The notes beneath the pieces are model-generated. The model worked only from the letters and a program-made list of their open reading frames with translations, was not told the DNA's origin and searched no databases. This document shows positions 6,560 through 8,717 of a stretch of 8,717 bases of DNA, piece after piece. The DNA lies in contig JAAZBY010000588.1 of assembly GCA_012513595.1 (NCBI GenBank), positions 1 to 8,717 of the forward strand, read 5' to 3'. The stretch comes from Chloroflexota bacterium (GTDB lineage: Bacteria; Chloroflexota; Anaerolineae; UBA1429). Each line of letters begins with the position of its first letter. Positions within the stretch are counted from its first letter, which is position 1. The translations under genes were made by a program, and so were the position numbers.

Positions 6560-7804
6560 ATGTTCCGACTAGGCGTAAAGCGCAACAACACGCGCATCAC
6601 CAGCCGGCACCACAGCATCGTCTCGTGGGAGCCCGGCCAGGTGCGCGTGGCCGTGATCGAGATGGACGGCGGCACCGCCCAGATTCTCGGCGTGGCCGCG
6701 GCGCCCATCCGCGCCCTGGGCGCCGATGGGCTGCCCGACGTCGATACCTGGGCGGCCGGCTGCGACGAGGCCCTCACCCAGGCCGAGGACATGACCGTCC
6801 GCTTCTGCGGGCGCAAACTGGTGCCTGACTGGGTGACCATGAGCGTGGCCCCCGAGGTGATGCGCGGCTACCCCATCGCCGTGCGCCGCGAGCGCCGCGA
6901 CGCCGATTCCGGCGTCACCAGCGAGGACCTGAACACCCTCCTCCGCCTCGGCTATCGCACCGCGCAGGACGAGATGGGCGCCCCGGCCAAGGAGGCCGGC
7001 GAGGACCTCGTCTTTGGCTCCGTCGCCGAGATCATCCTCGATGACCAGACCGTGCTGGACCCGTTGGGCCTCCACGGGCGCGAGCTGCAGCTGCGGCTCA
7101 ACTTTTACCTTCTCTCGCTGCAGTGGATTCGGGCCCTCGAGGTGGTCTCTGATCGCCTGGGGCTCAAGCTGCAGTCGATCGTCCCGCTGCAGGCGGCCTA
7201 TGCCTCACCGCTGGTTGAGGCGGCCTCGCTCCTGATCGTCATCGACGCCGACCACACCACCGTGGGCCTGGTGCGCCGCGGCCGCCTGGAGTGGTCCGTG
7301 ATCGCCCACAGCGGCGCGTCTGACGTCACCGCCATGGCTGCCCAAGCCCTCGCCGTGCAGGGCAAACAGGTCGAGGCGCTCATGGCCGCCTACCGCGCCG
7401 GCAAGCTACAGCAGGACGTGGAACTGCAGCTGGCCCGTGCCTTCTGGACGGAGCTCAAGCGCTGGATGCGCACCCTGGCCGAGGCGATCGGCACCGCCGG
7501 CCGCGGCGTCACCTTCCCGCACCGCATCTTTGTCGTTGACTCGACCCGCAACCTGCCGGAGGCCGCCCCCTCGTTGGAGACCCCCTTCTGGGAGGGGCTG
7601 CTCCACTTTGAGCGCTGCCCCGAGGTCGCCTCGCTGGAATCCAGCGCCATCCGCAACGTCCTGGACCTCACCGCGCGGGCCAACGGGCCGGACTATCTGG
7701 CCGTGCGCTCCCTTGCGCACCTGGCCGCCCAGCTATACGCCAGCGAGGAGAGCCTCGACTGCGTCATGGTAGACACGATCCGCTGGCGCACCCCGCGAGG
7801 CTGA
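6560..7804 (+). CDS. FtsA/PilM-like actin-fold protein with degenerate nucleotide motifs
   Basis: A 414-residue soluble protein with no signal peptide or membrane segment. The order of elements resembles the FtsA/PilM branch of the ASKHA (actin/Hsp70) fold. There is an opening strand pair near 19-46 (IVSWEPGQVRVAVIE, then ILGVAA). A 1C-like region follows at about 90-140. Next comes a helix ending in DRLGLKLQSIVPLQAAYASPL before the second phosphate strand IVIDADHTTVGLV (226-238) and the HSGASDVT stretch. The usual residues are altered at all three nucleotide sites. The first loop has WEPG instead of DxG-S/T, the second has DADHTT instead of D-x-G-G-G-T-T, and the expected GGG-A adenosine motif is replaced by VVDSTRNLPEA (325-335). 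It may therefore be a non-hydrolysing scaffold. ATG 6560 is preferred over an in-frame ATG at 6458 inside alaS, because GGGAG (6544-6548) precedes it and the upstream residues look non-native. The exact role is unknown. The membrane protein gene downstream suggests a PilM-like or FtsA-like membrane adaptor. Confidence 0.6.
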   Translation: MFRLGVKRNNTRITSRHHSIVSWEPGQVRVAVIEMDGGTAQILGVAAAPIRALGADGLPDVDTWAAGCDEALTQAEDMTVRFCGRKLVPDWVTMSVAPEVMRGYPIAVRRERRDADSGVTSEDLNTLLRLGYRTAQDEMGAPAKEAGEDLVFGSVAEIILDDQTVLDPLGLHGRELQLRLNFYLLSLQWIRALEVVSDRLGLKLQSIVPLQAAYASPLVEAASLLIVIDADHTTVGLVRRGRLEWSVIAHSGASDVTAMAAQALAVQGKQVEALMAAYRAGKLQQDVELQLARAFWTELKRWMRTLAEAIGTAGRGVTFPHRIFVVDSTRNLPEAAPSLETPFWEGLLHFERCPEVASLESSAIRNVLDLTARANGPDYLAVRSLAHLAAQLYASEESLDCVMVDTIRWRTPRG

Positions 7805-7843
7805 CCCCGTGACCATGCCTGCGCGCCCCAGCAGCGCCCACAT

Positions 7844-7849
7844 AGGAGG
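7844..7849 (+). promoter_or_regulatory. Ribosome binding site supporting the TTG 7854 start
   Basis: AGGAGG lies four bases before TTG 7854, the same close spacing seen at clpP and clpX here. In-frame alternatives at GTG 7809 and ATG 7815 would add 15 or 13 residues. They have only a weaker GAGG (7797-7800) in front, so TTG 7854 is preferred but not certain. Confidence 0.65.
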
Positions 7850-7853
7850 AGCC

Positions 7854-8717
7854 TTGCGTCCCGTACAAGTGATATCCCTGGATCGGCGCGACGGCGTCCG
7901 CTCCGCGCGCGAGCTGGTGCGCGCCGCCGCCAGCGAGAGCCAGGTGTGGCTGACGGTCCCCTGGCGCGCGGCCTGGGCCCGCAGCCTCGTCAACCTGAGC
8001 CTGCTCCGGCGCGTGGCCGAGGGCGCCAATGTGGAGCTGCATATCGTCTCCAAACATTCGGAGACGCGTGCCCTGGCGCGTGAGGCGGGCCTGGCGGCCC
8101 ACTTTTCCCTGCCGGCCGCGCTCGGCGGGCAGCACTCCGAGCGCTCACGCCTGGTGCCCGTCGAAACGCCGCTTGACGGCCGCTGGGGCCGCCGCAGCCG
8201 GCCGATCGGCATGGGCACCGCCCTGATCGCCCTTGGAGTGGTGGCCGGGCTGCTGGCTATCCTGGTCGGCTCGGCGGCTCTGTTCATGCCCGCGGCCACG
8301 GTGCGCATCTCCCCCGCGGCGCAGCACGCCTTCGCCCACCTCGACGTCACTGCGGACCCGCGCTACACCGAGATCGACTATGACGCGGCCGTCGTCCCCG
8401 CCCGCAACATCCAGGTGAGCATCGAGGGCCGCGGAGAGACCGACGCCACCGGTGCCGCCGTGGTGCCCGATCAGCCCGCCTCGGTGCAGGTGATCTTTTC
8501 CAACCGGGCCGACGTGCCGGTGCACATCCCAGCCGGCACGGTGGTGCGCACCCGCTCCGGCCAGGTGGTCAAGTTCGTCACTACGGCCGATGTCGAGGTC
8601 CCCGGCAGCATGTACGCCACCGCCCGCGTGGGCATCGTGGCCGAGCAGCCGGGCCTGGAGGGCAACGTCAAGGAGCTGGCCATCACCATGGTCGAGGGCA
8701 GCCTGGCCAGCGCCGTC
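7854..8717 (+). CDS. Single-pass membrane protein with baseplate-J-like outer region (3' end missing)
   Basis: The first 288 residues are present and the frame is still open at the window edge. Residues 1-85 form a cytosolic alpha/beta-looking domain (QVWLTVPWRAA, then LLRRVAEGANVELHIVSKHSETRALAREAGL). A basic stretch RWGRRSRP precedes one transmembrane helix (about 118-145), so the N-terminus should be inside. The region behind it is beta-rich. The run VPVHIPAGTVVRTRSG (221-236), KFVTTADVEVPG (240-251) and PGLEGNV (266-272) matches the PAGT...F.TT.DV..P...PG..GNV pattern of baseplate J/gp47-type domains. From memory, similar proteins are frequent in Chloroflexota genomes and are annotated as baseplate J family without known function. 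It lies 49 bases after the FtsA/PilM-like gene, probably in the same operon. A phage origin is not indicated, since no other phage gene is nearby. The start could also be ATG 7815. Confidence 0.65.
   Translation, partial: MRPVQVISLDRRDGVRSARELVRAAASESQVWLTVPWRAAWARSLVNLSLLRRVAEGANVELHIVSKHSETRALAREAGLAAHFSLPAALGGQHSERSRLVPVETPLDGRWGRRSRPIGMGTALIALGVVAGLLAILVGSAALFMPAATVRISPAAQHAFAHLDVTADPRYTEIDYDAAVVPARNIQVSIEGRGETDATGAAVVPDQPASVQVIFSNRADVPVHIPAGTVVRTRSGQVVKFVTTADVEVPGSMYATARVGIVAEQPGLEGNVKELAITMVEGSLASAV

Noticed and set aside
7854..8717. Prophage or contractile injection cluster suggested by the baseplate-J-like domain
   Set aside because: No other tail, capsid, integrase or sheath gene is visible, the neighbours are housekeeping genes, and the protein has a membrane anchor that phage baseplate proteins lack. 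The downstream region is not in the window, so this is rejected only for what can be seen.
1..8717. CRISPR array, insertion sequence or attachment site
   Set aside because: I found no spaced direct repeats, no transposase reading frame and no terminal inverted repeats. The tRNA-Gly 3' end was not seen repeated later in the window.

Overview
The window is strongly GC-rich and densely coded, with every supported gene on the + strand. The organism looks bacterial, and my best guess is a member of the Chloroflexota (Anaerolineae-like). This rests on the cysteine-rich insert in AlaRS, the degenerate trigger-factor PPIase domain, and above all the last gene. That gene is a single-pass membrane protein with a baseplate-J-like extracytoplasmic part, of a kind I associate with that phylum from memory. 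No 16S or other phylogenetic marker is present, so the placement is tentative.

Layout. Positions 1-120 hold the 3' end of a tRNA (probably tRNA-Leu) and a complete tRNA-Gly(GCC), closed by an intrinsic terminator at 131-165. A promoter with a perfect extended -10 (TGCTATAAT) then starts the protein-quality-control operon tig-clpP-clpX (260-3636). The clpP and clpX reading frames overlap by one base (TGATG). The operon ends at a perfect 15-bp hairpin (3677-3710). A second, near-consensus promoter (TTGACA, 17 bp, TAGAAT) at 3816-3844 drives alaS (3880-6525). Two more genes follow closely and are probably cotranscribed: an FtsA/PilM-like actin-fold protein (6560-7804) and the start of the baseplate-J-like membrane protein (7854 to the window edge, incomplete).

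How the genes work together. Trigger factor meets nascent chains at the ribosome exit. ClpX unfolds substrates and feeds them to the ClpP peptidase. AlaRS charges tRNA-Ala. The last two genes are the least understood part. A soluble actin-fold protein, whose nucleotide-binding motifs all look eroded, sits directly upstream of a protein with a cytosolic N-terminal domain, one transmembrane helix and a beta-rich outer part. The arrangement recalls PilM with PilN, or FtsA with a membrane partner, but the pair cannot be assigned to a known machine from sequence alone. It is the best candidate here for an undescribed system. The rest is conserved housekeeping, with some local oddities noted in the findings.
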